NCBI GenBank assembly: GCA_012295275.1
Contig: CM022671.1
Span: 11,105,678-11,169,677, forward strand
Source: Chrysomallon squamiferum
Lineage: Eukaryota > Mollusca > Gastropoda > Neomphalida > Peltospiridae
Direction: 5' to 3'
DNA: 64,000 nt
Positions 12,496 through 25,431 of the stretch are shown here, piece after piece. Under the pieces are notes generated by a model. It worked only from the letters and a program-made list of their open reading frames with translations, made no database searches and had not been told where the DNA came from. The translations under genes and the position numbers were made by a program. Each line of letters starts with the position of its first letter. Position 1 is the stretch's first letter.

Positions 12496-14156
12496 GTGTT
12501 TCTATGCGACTGGTGCGAGACGACGGTACAAATAACACGTATTAGAAGTTTACTCTGTGACACCAGTTTTAACAGGTTTTTGCTTCACCGATCTGATCAG
12601 ATTGTGCGACTGGCCGCGGGTTTGCTGACTCAGCTAACCTCGACAAGGTTTTGTTGCAGTTGTTGTTGTAGTTGTTGAATTCCCAGACAGCACACCTGGA
12701 GAAAGCAGACACGTTATTCACACGAACAAACTGTGACTCATACACATGTCATTATTTGTTGCCATCCACTTCTACTTATTTTTTCAACATCTGCTTATCT
12801 CTCTTTCACTTTTTTTCTCTCTAAAGCTTACATAATTTTTTTTATCAAAAACACATGTAACTAGCTACTGATAAAGAATGGCTTAAGGAGGGTTTGAAAA
12901 GTTTCAGTATTAATCTTTATAATTTTAAATATACAAAATGAGGTAAATCGACTCGAGTGAGAAGAGACTAGATGACAGAACTGAAGTGTGATACGCCATG
13001 AGATCGAGTCTTCACAGTGTCTTTATTGATCTGATTCCGTTTCTCACAACTGGTTTATCAAAGGCCGTGGAACGAGCTTAATGAATCATCTTGACTGGAA
13101 AAATATGTAGAGATGTTGTTAAATACATATTTTTTCATTCAGATTAGAGAACAAATCAGTGATGACACTGTTTTGTTCTGACCAGAAGGAAAACACGTTA
13201 AAAGTATACTATGGACATTCACGGATAATAAAACAAAAGAATATGAAATTTCTCTGCAGTTTATACATTTGCTTTGAGACAAAAAACAACTAGTTGTTCG
13301 AGACTATAGAGAGCTCACCCGAAATGTTAAACAAAATGGAAAATGCACTCTGCCAGACAAATTATATCATATAAGAGATTTTATTTATATATTTAACAAA
13401 AGCATACATGTAAATATGGCCGTTATAAAAGAAAATTCTGGTAAGTATTACGAGTGAACCTCAAGAAGGCAGAAAAAAGTTTTCTTTCTCGTAATACAAA
13501 TAAATGAGCGTACATTCACACAAAAGTAATTATATCTACGCCAGCGTTTTAATAACGGGAGAAAAATGACACCAATTGAAAATTATTCCAAAGTTAAGCC
13601 CCCCTAAGTAAAGTTTTGTGTAAAGCTGACACCAAAACAGTAAAACCACCTTAACCTTTGAATTATGAAGTGTGCAATCTGATATACAGAATAACCTGAA
13701 AAATAAAAAATAACACTATCCAGAATAAAAACCAAAAAATGAATAGTGTCAGTTTTTTTAATTTTAGAGTTAGCAACTGTCCAGAGGGTAAACTAGCGGA
13801 GAGCCAGTGACTACAACAGTGAGAAACACATTTTCTGAACAGGCGATATGCATTTCCCCCTGAGCGTAACAGACGATAATTTGTTCTGAATGTGCAATAT
13901 ATTTGCAACAATTAAATAATAGCAAATGTCGATGTATTAGCCACACTGGCACTGATCATCACCGAAAAGAAATTAGTTGTGACAGAAATTGTGGAAAAGT
14001 GGATTTTGACCAGATCTATCAGTTATTATTAATAGGCCAAGTGTTTGTAACTGCGTTAGTTATCGGCTTAGTGCCTGGGTCCATCCGAGTCCTGAGAATA
14101 CTTAATGCATCCCAGAGCAGTTATTTATTTAGATTACTTTTTATAACACACACACA
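12496..14156. other. Single-copy non-coding sequence between two minisatellites
   Basis: No supportable gene. The first 180 bp are GC-richer and contain TGCTGACTCAGCT at 12623-12635, a 12-of-13 match to the Maf recognition element. Weak ORFs at 13663-14196 show no recognisable domain. Confidence 0.55.
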
Positions 14157-15021
14157 CTCTCCTGTATACAGATACCATATATACACATACATATAAACTC
14201 ATACACACACACACACTCCTGTATACAGATACCATATATACACATACATATAAACTCATACACACACACTCTCCTGTATACAGATACCATATATACACAT
14301 ACATATAAACTCATACACACACACACTCCTGTATACAGATACCATATATACACATACATATAAACTCATACACACACACTCTCCTGTATACAGATACCAT
14401 ATATACACATACATATAAACTCATACACACACACACTCCTGTATACAGATACCATATATACACATACATATAAACTCATACACACACACACTCCTGTATA
14501 CAGATACCATATATACACATACATATAAACTCATACACACACACACTCCTGTATACAGATACCATATATACACATACATATAAACTCATACACACACTCC
14601 TGTATACAGATACCATATATACACATACATATAAACTCATATACACACACACACTCCTGTATACAGATACCATATATACACATACATATAAACTCATACA
14701 CACACACACTCCTGTATACAGATACCATATATACACATACATATAAACTCATACACACACACTCCTGTATACAGATACCATATATACACATACATATAAA
14801 CTCATACACACACACACTCCTGTATACAGATACCATATATACACATACATATAAACTCATACACACACACACACTCCTGTATACAGATACCATATATACA
14901 CATACATATAAACTCATATACACACACACACTCCTGTATACAGATACCATATATACACATACATATAAACTCATACACACACACACACTCCTGTATACAG
15001 ATACCATATATACACATACAT
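14157..15021. repeat. Minisatellite, 16 units of 52-60 bp with variable (CA)n tails
   Basis: Each unit has a constant core that starts CTCCTGTATACAGATACC and ends ATATAAACTCATA, followed by a (CA)n tail of variable length. Tail variation explains unit sizes from about 52 to 60 bp. The minus-strand ORFs of repeated MYVYIWYLYTGVCV-like peptides are translations of the array. Confidence 0.95.
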
Positions 15022-16239
15022 ACAATCAAACATACACATACTACATACAGGCATAAACACAAGTACATACAAACAAATATTCAGACATACACAAACACAA
15101 AAACAAAAACACATATATACATCGACATATACGACTATATTTTTCTTGTACCAGTTTGTATAAACGATAATGCAAAATATGAAAGCCATTAGAGCCAAGA
15201 GTATACATTTGCAGCGGTTTTTATTTATCAATTTCAATTGTTTATAAAACACACACCGTTACGTTTCGCTGGTTGGAATGGGAAATCAATCAACGGAAGT
15301 TATTAGAGATTTCACTCTGCCTTCAAGAACCAACACGAACTGGACTCTTTACATCAGTCTTAAAATCTTCGTGAAAAACTGACGAGTCATCGAAATTTGT
15401 TTGCTTTTTTATTTAAAAAAGATTAAAAAAAACAAACTAAAAAAAGACCACTGGTTTCCGATAAGAACATTTTCTAAATGTCTTGCTATCATAAAGCAAG
15501 TATGTTCATTCACAACATGTCGTCTGGTGTCGTTCAGAGATTAAGAGTTTCTTGTTATCTAAACAAGTCTTACTTACTGAACTTCAATTAACAAAACATG
15601 GCGTACGTCCATAGCCACTCAGTCATGACAGATACCGACGTCATCAACACAACATTCATGATTCATTGTTGTTGATGTTGTTGTAGCAGTGGTTATTGCA
15701 GTACTCTCTGTGTACTAATACAAAAACATTAACAGACCAAAAATAGAAAAGGCGCCCTGCAGCATACACGTTAGATTTGGATACGTTTTCATCCGAGAAA
15801 CCAGATGTTGCTGACGGTTTCTGAATCTCTTATCTAAAAGAATATTTCTCTACTTTATTATTTATGATTAAAACATTTGATTAGTCTGCAGATTCTCGCC
15901 CTGAATCGTGCCCAATCGAAACAATCTGTGAAACAAATGAAGTAAAATAAGCACGTCTTGTCAACTACGTGGTAGTTTCATTCAACACCGGCTGGAAGTG
16001 ACGACCTCTTACTCGTGTATCTATTTTCTATTGTACCTATCAGCTGCGTTTATGTTTTAGCGTTTACACAGTGCAGTAAGGTGGTTAGTCTGTTTACAAC
16101 AATTTTCTTCTTGCCTTGAAAATCATTTACGTTATTATTCTTTTTTTCTTAAATTTTTGTTTTTGTTTTTTTTGTTTTGTCCAATAATTATGCAGGTATG
16201 CGCCTCTGTCGTATGTTGGTTGTGCTATCAACATCTGTT

Positions 16240-16240
<1 letters not shown>
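15022..16240. other. Single-copy non-coding sequence
   Basis: No gene, RNA or mobile element is recognised. There are scattered T-rich and A-rich runs only. Confidence 0.5.
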
Positions 16241-16243
<3 letters not shown>

Positions 16244-16280
<37 letters not shown>

Positions 16281-16403
16281 CACATCTGTAGCTCACTGGG
16301 AATGCTATTAAGCTCGCAGCTATCCAACTGAGAATAACATAACAATATTATTAGTACTACTACTGTTTCTACTACCACTGTTGTTGCTGCTGCTGCTATT
16401 ATA

Positions 16404-16449
<46 letters not shown>

Positions 16450-16973
16450 ATAATAATAATAATAATAATAATAATTTTTTCAGTAACACTTTGTTTCGCC
16501 CAGTCAAAGCCAGCTGCTGACAACCTACCAGTAACGAAAATGTTCTTAGCAATTAGTTCTGTGTTGTGTAAAAAAGTTACTTGTAACACAAAATGTCGTG
16601 CGAGATAAAATGCTGTGACATTTACACTGCTGTCATTGCAGTTGTCTCACATGACATCAGTTCCTTTTCGCAATAAAGCTAATATTTTCTTCATGACATA
16701 AACACAATATGAAATCACCGAAGCAGAACTAATTTGAAGAAAATCACCCTGACATTTAATTTTTTTTCCTATATTTGTTTCCCCCAGTTTTCGCGGGGAA
16801 TAACAAAACAACCTCGTGGAGGGGTCGTAGTTGTGGACTTTCTTTCAGTTATGCTGCGTGTGACATTTTTATCAGCTGCACGGCTTCAGTTATACGTCAT
16901 TAACTCAGACGATGAATTACAAACTGTATGTGTCATAATGAATGCGATAAGCACACACACACAACACACACAC

Positions 16974-17048
<75 letters not shown>

Positions 17049-17122
17049 GTGTTATTAGTTCTTTGTGAGAATATTTTAACATTTTAGTTTTATTCACCGA
17101 TGTCTATTTAAGGATCTTTACA

Positions 17123-17152
<30 letters not shown>
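16244..17152. repeat. Cluster of (GT)n, (CTA)n/(AAT)n and (CA)n microsatellites
   Basis: A (GT)n run at 16244-16277, a compound (CTG)/(CTA)/(AAT) trinucleotide block at about 16347-16475, (CA)n at 16952-17047 and another (CA)n/(TA)n at about 17127-17167. The unique sequence between 16480 and 16950 shows no gene. Confidence 0.88.
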
Positions 17153-17167
<15 letters not shown>

Positions 17168-17426
17168 AAACATACTACATACATACATTCATTAATTTAT
17201 TTTTTTTAACAGATAATGGTTTTGCTCGTTTTAATAATAACAGCTATAAATTACCATCAGCCACAGCTGCATTGGTTTTAGTGTTGAAAAACATTGATTA
17301 CTGAGCGGGAAGATGAGGTCAATATCAGATGCGTGATTCTCTATAAATTACTGCAGACGTTAAGAACAAGAAATGTACCGTATTTATCGATTCTTTGACT
17401 TATGATCAGGTCAATATCACACCATT

Positions 17427-17428
<2 letters not shown>

Positions 17429-17509
<81 letters not shown>
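17429..17509. repeat. (CT)n microsatellite, about 81 bp, pure
   Basis: Uninterrupted TC dinucleotides. The minus strand reads as an Arg/Glu repeat ORF, an artefact. Confidence 0.97.
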
Positions 17510-17512
<3 letters not shown>

Positions 17513-19012
17513 AAATATATGCGTACATACCCAGAGATATGCAAACAAACCTACATGTTTTCCTTTCTATTTCTCATTTTGCCCTTTTAATTTTTTTCAC
17601 GGTTTATGATATATATATAGATATAGTAGTTCTTTGATTTAACACTGAGATTTTCTTAAATGATGAACGACTGTACTTAAAAGGTCATCGTAACCTAACG
17701 AAAAAAGCCGATAATTTCCGAATGTTGGTGATACGTGACAAATTTGTCTCACATGTGCTTTCTGCTAACAACATTGCTCTCAAGACACATACTGTAAATT
17801 TTCTCCTTATTGCCCGCCCGTCTTGTCTAGCTTCTTAAGCGTGGCTCTGATTTTCCACCTCAGGTCAGTTTAGCCATGAGCGCCTGGGTTAGGAACCTCG
17901 CTACATAATCTTTCTGCATTATTACCACTAATTAATCAAACTGAGTGATAAACTCTCTGTACCAACTGTCCTTTTTCAAACAAAATATTACGCAAAGGAT
18001 ACATTTATATATGGTATTTTAACCCTGACTTCATGAAACACAACTACAATTACTACAATTACTACTACTACTGCTATTACTACTACTGCTATTACTACTG
18101 CTGCTTTTACTACTACTGATTTTACTACTACTACTATTAGAATGAGAAGTGGTAGCAGTAATAACATTAACAATATAACAACAGACCACTCAACATGAAA
18201 ATCGCAAGACAGCCATATTAAAAAGAAAGGTCTGTCAAAGAAATAATATAAATCCTAGATAACTGTAAATAAAAATGTGCGAATTTTGAAAATCAACAGA
18301 AGAAAGCAGAAAGATTAAAACAACTTCAAAGAGATTAAGAAATATAGTCCGATGTATACATTACAGTATGCAAATAAACTAAAAATAAATGCATGTGCGT
18401 GTGCATGTGTGCATAAGTTTTTTTGCGTGTGTAAGTGTATCACAAAAAGTAAAATAACTATATTGTATCAATACATTATGTAGTTAGGAGTGGGATCACG
18501 TGAATAAAATAACGAAAATAATTTATTAACACGAAAGTAAGATAAATCGTTAGATTAAAAAAAAAGTAAAATACAAATACGTGGGTCTGCACCTGTGACT
18601 ATATATATTTATTTATTTATTTATTTATTTATTTTGTTTATGTATTTTTCTTTATTATTATTATTAGTATTATTCTTCTTTTTATTATTATTATATATTT
18701 ATTTTTTTTTTCTTTTTTAAATATTTCAGGTCATCTGTGCTGTTCCTTTGTTAATCTTTTAATCACTACATCTACGTGCGCATGTACTTGTGCAGATTAC
18801 AGCTGTCAGTGTGCACTGTAAAGTCTCGTACAGCACATCACACTGGTATACCGTCACACGAGACGTTAATTGAAGATTTCATTTAATTTATTAAATACGG
18901 TAATCGACCTAGCGTTAGCTGTTTTGTCCGACCTTGCTCAATCCAATAATAAGTGAACTTGTTTATGAACACAGCATGTGGTCGATATGCCATTTGTCTG
19001 TTATACAAAGAC

Positions 19013-19015
<3 letters not shown>
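17510..19015. other. Non-coding with (CTA)n and (TTTA)n blocks
   Basis: No gene is seen. A (TAC)n block lies at about 18053-18140, (TTTA)n at about 18603-18640, and T-rich sequence at 18690-18725. Confidence 0.55.
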
Positions 19016-19098
<83 letters not shown>

Positions 19099-19262
19099 AC
19101 AAAAAGAGATTAATTATCTTATTTCATGCGTAACAATAATGAGGTCTATAAAAAACTATCAGAGAAAGAATGTTAGAAATAAACCAAGTAAAAAAAAAAA
19201 AAAAAAGAAAAGGGAAAAAAAGAAAGAAAGAAAGGAAAAGGAAAAAAGAAAAAAAGAAAGAT
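19016..19262. repeat. (GA)n microsatellite followed by an A-rich purine tract
   Basis: Pure (GA)n at 19016-19096, then about 90 bp of unique sequence, then an AAAG/AAGG purine-only stretch at about 19188-19262. The purine strand is the plus strand. Confidence 0.92.
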
Positions 19263-20083
19263 GAACAAATGAAAGAAAGAAAGAAGTCCTGTGTACTTGA
19301 TAACCTGATAACGCGTAGGGTGGTATATTTTAACTAAATGTCCTCCTGATTGACTTGATACGTTTCGAGTTACCGAGGTCATACAAAACTCTTATCGCAG
19401 GGTCCGATCTGTTATTTCAGAAAAGAGGGATTACCAACCTGACAGTGAATATATTTTAACAGGAAATTAAAAATAATAGAAAGAGGGTAAAAAATGGATC
19501 CAGAAGGGAATATGATATAATTTCATTACATTAAAGAAAGAAACTAATTTCATTATAATAAAATAACATCATAAACAAGGGCAAGTAGACTACGAGTTGT
19601 TCTATCTAAGCACGTGTCGATAACACACGTAGATGTGTCTGTAACTAAGATATATTCTTAAGTGCGCATGTCACAAAACTGAAATGTAGTGTTTGATAAT
19701 TCCCTCACTAGATGATTTATTCATACCTTTTATTTCTATTTTTTTTTTTTTTTTTTTTTTTTCCTTCTTTTTCTTCCTTATCAAGAGAGATTAAAAATAG
19801 CATTAATTTAATTTGACGTTATCTTTCTAACTTTCTTTCTTTCAGGTTAGAAAACAGGTTTAATATTAGCATGGTGATATACTGATACTGATATTCTTGC
19901 AGGCGATAGTAGGAACAATTTAAGAGTTTATACAGAATCATTTAGTATGCATTACAAATATAAGTATGCCTAATACGTTTATTTGTACATCAGGTTTTGT
20001 GTGTGTCTCTACATAATATATATAGAATTATGAACAGGTATTTGGTGCGCGTTGTGTGTATGTCTATGAAAGAGCTTTTGATA
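19263..20083. other. Non-coding, T-rich run
   Basis: No gene is seen. A T-run of about 22 bp lies at 19740-19762, followed by C/T-rich sequence. Confidence 0.5.
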
Positions 20084-20103
20084 TGTGTGTGTGTGTGTGT
20101 GTG

Positions 20104-20179
<76 letters not shown>
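20084..20179. repeat. Compound (GT)n-(GA)n microsatellite
   Basis: (GT)11 passes through GC directly into about 36 GA dinucleotides. This places an alternating purine-pyrimidine tract (Z-DNA prone) next to a homopurine mirror tract (triplex prone). Confidence 0.95.
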
Positions 20180-20182
<3 letters not shown>

Positions 20183-20817
20183 TGTTTGTGGAACTGTTTA
20201 TAAAGTGTTTGTATCTGAGAGTGGTTCTCTACATGAATGCGGATGTCTGAGTCTAGTGTTATTTTTAATATGTTTCTCTACGGCGTGATGATAATAGTAG
20301 TATTTGTATAAGTGTATGAATGAGCAATTGTATGAATCAGGTATTTATTGCACGAGGATCAACGGAAACTGCAAAGAAATATGATTACGAAATATCGTAT
20401 TCGATTCTAAGAAACTAACGCAGTGGCACAACAATAGCAATAACAACAAGAAGAAAAAATAAAAAAGAAGACAGCAAAAGAATGAGAAAAAAGAACAAAA
20501 TGACAAATAAATAAACGTATAATTTTTCTTTTGGTTACACAGTAATGAAGAGATCGGAGTTTTGTGATTAATCCTATTAGTAAGTTGCAACATGAACGCT
20601 GCGGCTTATTAACGCCACGTTGTTATGTGTGTGGCTGAATTATCACCAGAACAATACAGTATCTTATTACAGGCTTTCCTGAGAGGTAATTAACTTACTT
20701 TTTATACGACTTTAGCAGTAGTAACAACAAAACAACAACAATAGTAGCAGTAAAAGTAGTAGTTGCAGCAGAAGCAGCAACATTAGTAGTAGTAGTAATA
20801 GTAGCAAATTGTAGTAA

Positions 20818-20852
<35 letters not shown>

Positions 20853-21815
20853 ATAGCTGCAATAATAATAACAGCAGCATAGTAGTATTAGTAGTAGTAA
20901 CAGCAGTAAGAGAACTAGTAGTATTGGTAACAACAATGGCAGTAGAAAATTGTAATAACAGTAAAAGTAAAATAAATGAATTAATGAATATTTGTTTAGC
21001 AATATGTCAAATTATTTTGTGTGCTTGATTTTTATGGTTTCAATATATGAACATTATGTTTTTTTATCATTATTTTAGTTTTTGTTAAGTTTTGGGGGGA
21101 GAATTTTGTTGTTTTGGGGGGTTATTAGCATCTTTTATAAGCATCATTTCGTTGACAAAATGTATCCTGGATATATATTTGAGCGGATACATAAAATAAT
21201 AAAAATTTAAACTCTAAACCTGAAATTTGCCAATTTCTATTGGTCTTTGAAAAATGTGTCGAGATTGAACAGTAATTAATATTATTTTCTCTATAACACA
21301 TCCAGTGTTTCTCAGACTCGACTTCTTCCTCTCAGTATCATTTATACACTGATAATAAAAAATGAGTATCCAACATGATGATAACAACAGATATATGACC
21401 AAACAAAGCGGAATGTCAATATTACAAAATAATATTCATCTGAATTCAAGTTCTTCAACGTCACTTTAAGCATAAATAATAAAAATGAAGAACAAAACAT
21501 ACACAGACTAACACGTCCACACACAACACAAGCCAGACGACACACAATACAATACACAACATACAGATTCACAAATGTAGAGAGCAGGCAAATTATACAT
21601 ATATATGTAATTACGTAATTCTTCAAACTAACTGTCGTTTTTGCTTCTGTAATCAAAATACATCGTGAATATTTTCTAGAATAGTAATCTAAAATACATT
21701 CAGTGTGTATGTGTGGGGGGTCGGTGGGGGGTTGGTGGGGGGGTCTGATGAACTAACCAGAGACTGCGACTTCCCCACTGTGGACAGTTTCAGCGACCAA
21801 AGGTTTATTATTTTT

Positions 21816-21870
<55 letters not shown>

Positions 21871-22443
21871 TAATAATAATCTCAAAAATAAAATGAAGAC
21901 ATCTCTAGAAGATGTGTTTTTAAGGAGCAATTCAGACAGGCCGCCAGCTGACATGAATAACTGAGACAGAGCTTCAACGTGTTCAGCAGGAAATATTTTG
22001 AATGCACTACATACAATTAACAAACCTCTTCTGAGTCGTTTTGAGATTAACTACAATCACCATGACTTCAGACAGAATAGAAAATGTTATTTCATCTCGT
22101 TATTATTATTATTGTTTTTTAATCCGTTAACTTGTTGTTGCAGATTCACAAGACACTGCAATGGGGACGTAACAGTAGGAGAAATCAAAACAATAAGCTT
22201 TGCAGCGAGTTTATCCGTTATTGTCACTGTTAACAATTTACTTTAAAGATTATTTAAATTTCAGCTTAATTAATTTCTGGCTCATTGTTTTGATCACGCG
22301 AATGTTTGGTCAAATTCCCTTGCAAAAGAAATTATGTCTGAGCTGTCATTGTTTTATATCTGTTAAAGCCGATATTTCTAGTTACAAGTGAATTTTATGA
22401 TATTTGAAATATTTTATTTCTAACGGTTATTAGGTGTCATAAA

Positions 22444-22444
<1 letters not shown>
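20180..22444. other. Non-coding with (AGT)n block, G-run cluster and (TA)n
   Basis: No gene is seen. An imperfect (AGT)n/(AAC)n array occupies about 20715-20945. A G-rich element with three runs of 6-7 G is at 21715-21743. A (TA)n run of about 22 units is at 21824-21867, followed by (TAA)n. ORFs at 21342-21656 and 21998-22246 show no recognisable domain. Confidence 0.55.

Positions 22445-22493
<49 letters not shown>
22445..22493. repeat. (GT)n microsatellite, pure
   Basis: About 24 uninterrupted TG dinucleotides. Confidence 0.96.
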
Positions 22494-22497
<4 letters not shown>

Positions 22498-23480
22498 CGA
22501 TAATTAGAAAGAGGAAACTGGTGCAGCTATTCGATGGTTACTCTTACTGAGTACTTGCCTGACGCAAATTGTGGAAGGTAGAAACATTGGCTAGAGCAGG
22601 AAATAGCCCAGTGCTGAAAACTGAATTATGTAATTTTCTCTCTGGGCTGAAAACTGTATCAGGAAATAAAATCTTCACATTCCAGCGTTTAGTTAAAGGG
22701 CAACGCTAATCTGCCATAGCGTTCGTAGAAGTATCACTTTTCACAAAGTTCAAAGTCCAATTCAATGTCATTTTTTCACTGACGTCTCAGTTATCTAATG
22801 TTAGAACTATTCAGGCCATCGATCTTAGAACCTCCGCTATAGTGCTCCCTTGGTATTTCTGAGCCATCCGAAAAAATTATAATAATAATAAAATAATAAA
22901 CAAAATAAAAGTTTAATAAGTGTTTTAATTAATTTTGTATAATTAAAAGAGTGTATTATTTTATCTTACAATTTAAAATCAATTTAAAAAGTCTATAAAA
23001 CAACACAGAAAACGATGTGAACTGAACTGTTAAAAAGATAATCCAAAACATTTATTAAAAAAAAAGACAAATAAAGAGATGTTTTGTTTTTCCTGCTGGA
23101 TTCATAATGTAACAGCAGAGAGATAATGGGGTATACGTATAAATTTTATAGTCAGAATCGCATGGCAGAATGTCTCGCGAGAACTCCTGCTGTCGTGTTT
23201 CTGCGACCAGTCGAATGCAGCTGACGCTCCCAGCATGCTTAGCGCATGTCTGCCTGTCTGCATGCAACACTTCATCAATCAGACAGAACAGCCAGTGACT
23301 CATTGTAGGAAAATTCAAATAACTCGAATGGGTTCTATTCAGGTGGATGATTTACTGTATACAATAATAGTATGGTAAAAGAAAGTCTCACAGATTTAGA
23401 TAAACTATAGCTTTTTGTTCATATTATATAATTATATATACTTCTGATATGTTGACTGTTTCTGAAGGCTAATAATAATA

Positions 23481-23538
<58 letters not shown>

Positions 23539-24794
23539 TGGAGGAGTTACATGAAATGAGAGGCTGCTGCTTTGTATCACGATAGTCCGGTAATAGATCA
23601 ATTGTGATCATAAAATAAAAAAAGAATTGAAAATTACTTGTTACAGTTTTGAAAATGATAGGTTTTGGAAGAGCGAAATATCGCAGTATATTTTTTTATT
23701 ATTATAATGGTTCTGTTGTCAATTTTCTTTGAAAAATAAATATATGTATATATATTAAGCACTTTTTTTTTTTTCATATAATAAAATAAATAAATATAAA
23801 GGACTATTGTCATTAATTATTTGCAGTGGTTCTTTTAAAAATACACTTGCTGTAGAAAGTAAACCATGCAGCAGACATGGAAAACACATGGAAGAGATTG
23901 ATGCGACAACCATTGTGCTTGGGACAAGTGCTTTATCACTTAGGGCGTTTTATTACTGTATCGGTTACTTTCTTTTTTTCTTTTGTTTCGTCTTCTTTTT
24001 CCACTTTTATTACTTCTTTTTTTTTTAATTTCTAATTCTCTAATACGATCAAGAAAAAAGGACATTTTTAAAAAATTAATGAAAGAAAGAAAAGGGAAGA
24101 AAAAGAAAATCAGTAACAACATTTGCACCATTTGTGAAGCAGTCTATAAAATAACATATTTTCGTTTGCACAAAATGAAATAAAGCCGGCTTTTCTGACA
24201 AGTCTGAGAAAGATGTGTTTATCTTTCCCTTGTTGTATGTAACTCGTGGCATTAACAGAGATAGTGTATCTTGTTTGCGTCATCTCTCCCGTTGTTAACT
24301 ACATTTTGAAGAAATCCGGTTCAACTGACAAGACATACTGTGATAAAAAATGTTAGCATTTTCTACCACTTTATTTTTATTATAAAAAGCTTTATGTGTA
24401 TTTTTATCATCGAGTCGAATGCCTAGGTCAGCATGTTTAGTTTTAACAGACGATGATAAACAATTTGGTTAAAAGGAAACATACACATACATACGTCCAT
24501 TATTATGGAAAACAAAGCTGGTAATTTACAGAAAGGAGTGGCTATTGGGAAACAATAAAAATTATCCTGTGATTAATTTACCTAGGTGTAAATTCAACAC
24601 TTTTCTTCTTGTGTGAATAGTTGTAATTATGGAATAATGAGGTAACCTTGCATGACTGTGATCACAATAACTGATTCTGCTGTACTTATAGAATAATCCG
24701 TATTAAAAGAATGAAGAAAAGAAGGCTGGTGGGAGGGAGAAATAAAAATCGTAAAAGATATTATACAATGATAAATCTTTTCTCTTACCTGATG

Positions 24795-24795
<1 letters not shown>
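22494..24795. other. Non-coding with (AAT)n array
   Basis: A nearly pure (AAT)n array occupies 23471-23538 and a T-run lies at 23764-23775. No gene or mobile element is recognised. The 87-codon minus-strand frame at 23055-23318 has some non-repetitive composition but no start, splice or domain support. Confidence 0.5.
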
Positions 24796-24844
<49 letters not shown>

Positions 24845-24955
24845 CAACTCACACACAAACTCAACGACGATTTATCGTCTGTATTTTATTTCATTTTATA
24901 TTTTAAAAATTAGGGTTAATTTTTTAGGTGGTTTTTTTTTTTTTTTTTTTTTTTT
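24796..24955. repeat. (CA)n microsatellite and poly-T run
   Basis: (CA)n at 24796-24842, then a T-run of about 25 bp at 24931-24955. Confidence 0.9.
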
Positions 24956-25392
24956 CATTTAACTCAAACAGATTGAAAAATTGTTTCAGAGTAATGTTCA
25001 TAATAATGAAAAATCCAAACAAATCAATAATACAGTAATTATAACATAACAGTCGCCGTATGTTTACTAATACTGTACTGAAAGAACCATTAATTAGCCC
25101 TACAGTTATCTAGAAACATTTCGTGACACATACAGGTGTGTACATCAGGAAAATAACTCATCACCAAAACGTTGTATCTGTTATGTTAGTATATTCATTA
25201 TATTAAACATGTCCAAATTTTCTCTCTATGGAAGTACAATATATATATAGATAGACAGATAGATATAAATATAAAATAAGTAAAAAGTCAGTAATAACGA
25301 TAATATTAAATAAACAAAATATTTCCCCTCATATATTAATTACAAAAAGCAAATGAGACATGATAGTAGGATAAAAATTATATTAATTTATG

Positions 25393-25431
<39 letters not shown>

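Noticed and set aside
11014-12535. Phe/Tyr/Cys-rich ORFs such as FYTSVFSCVF repeats
   Set aside because: Products of the 26-bp satellite. A period not divisible by three prevents a long coding repeat, and copies are heavily indel-ridden.
14157-15021. CRISPR-like look: conserved cores separated by variable segments
   Set aside because: The variable parts are only (CA)n of different lengths, the genome is eukaryotic and no cas genes exist. It is a minisatellite.
20695-21002. Leu/Tyr-rich minus-strand ORFs resembling membrane proteins
   Set aside because: Derived from the (AGT)n/(AAC)n trinucleotide block; hydrophobicity is an artefact of the repeat.
23055-23318. 87-codon minus-strand ORF with Cys and Arg
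   Set aside because: No homology recognised and no flanking exon signals; not enough to call a gene.
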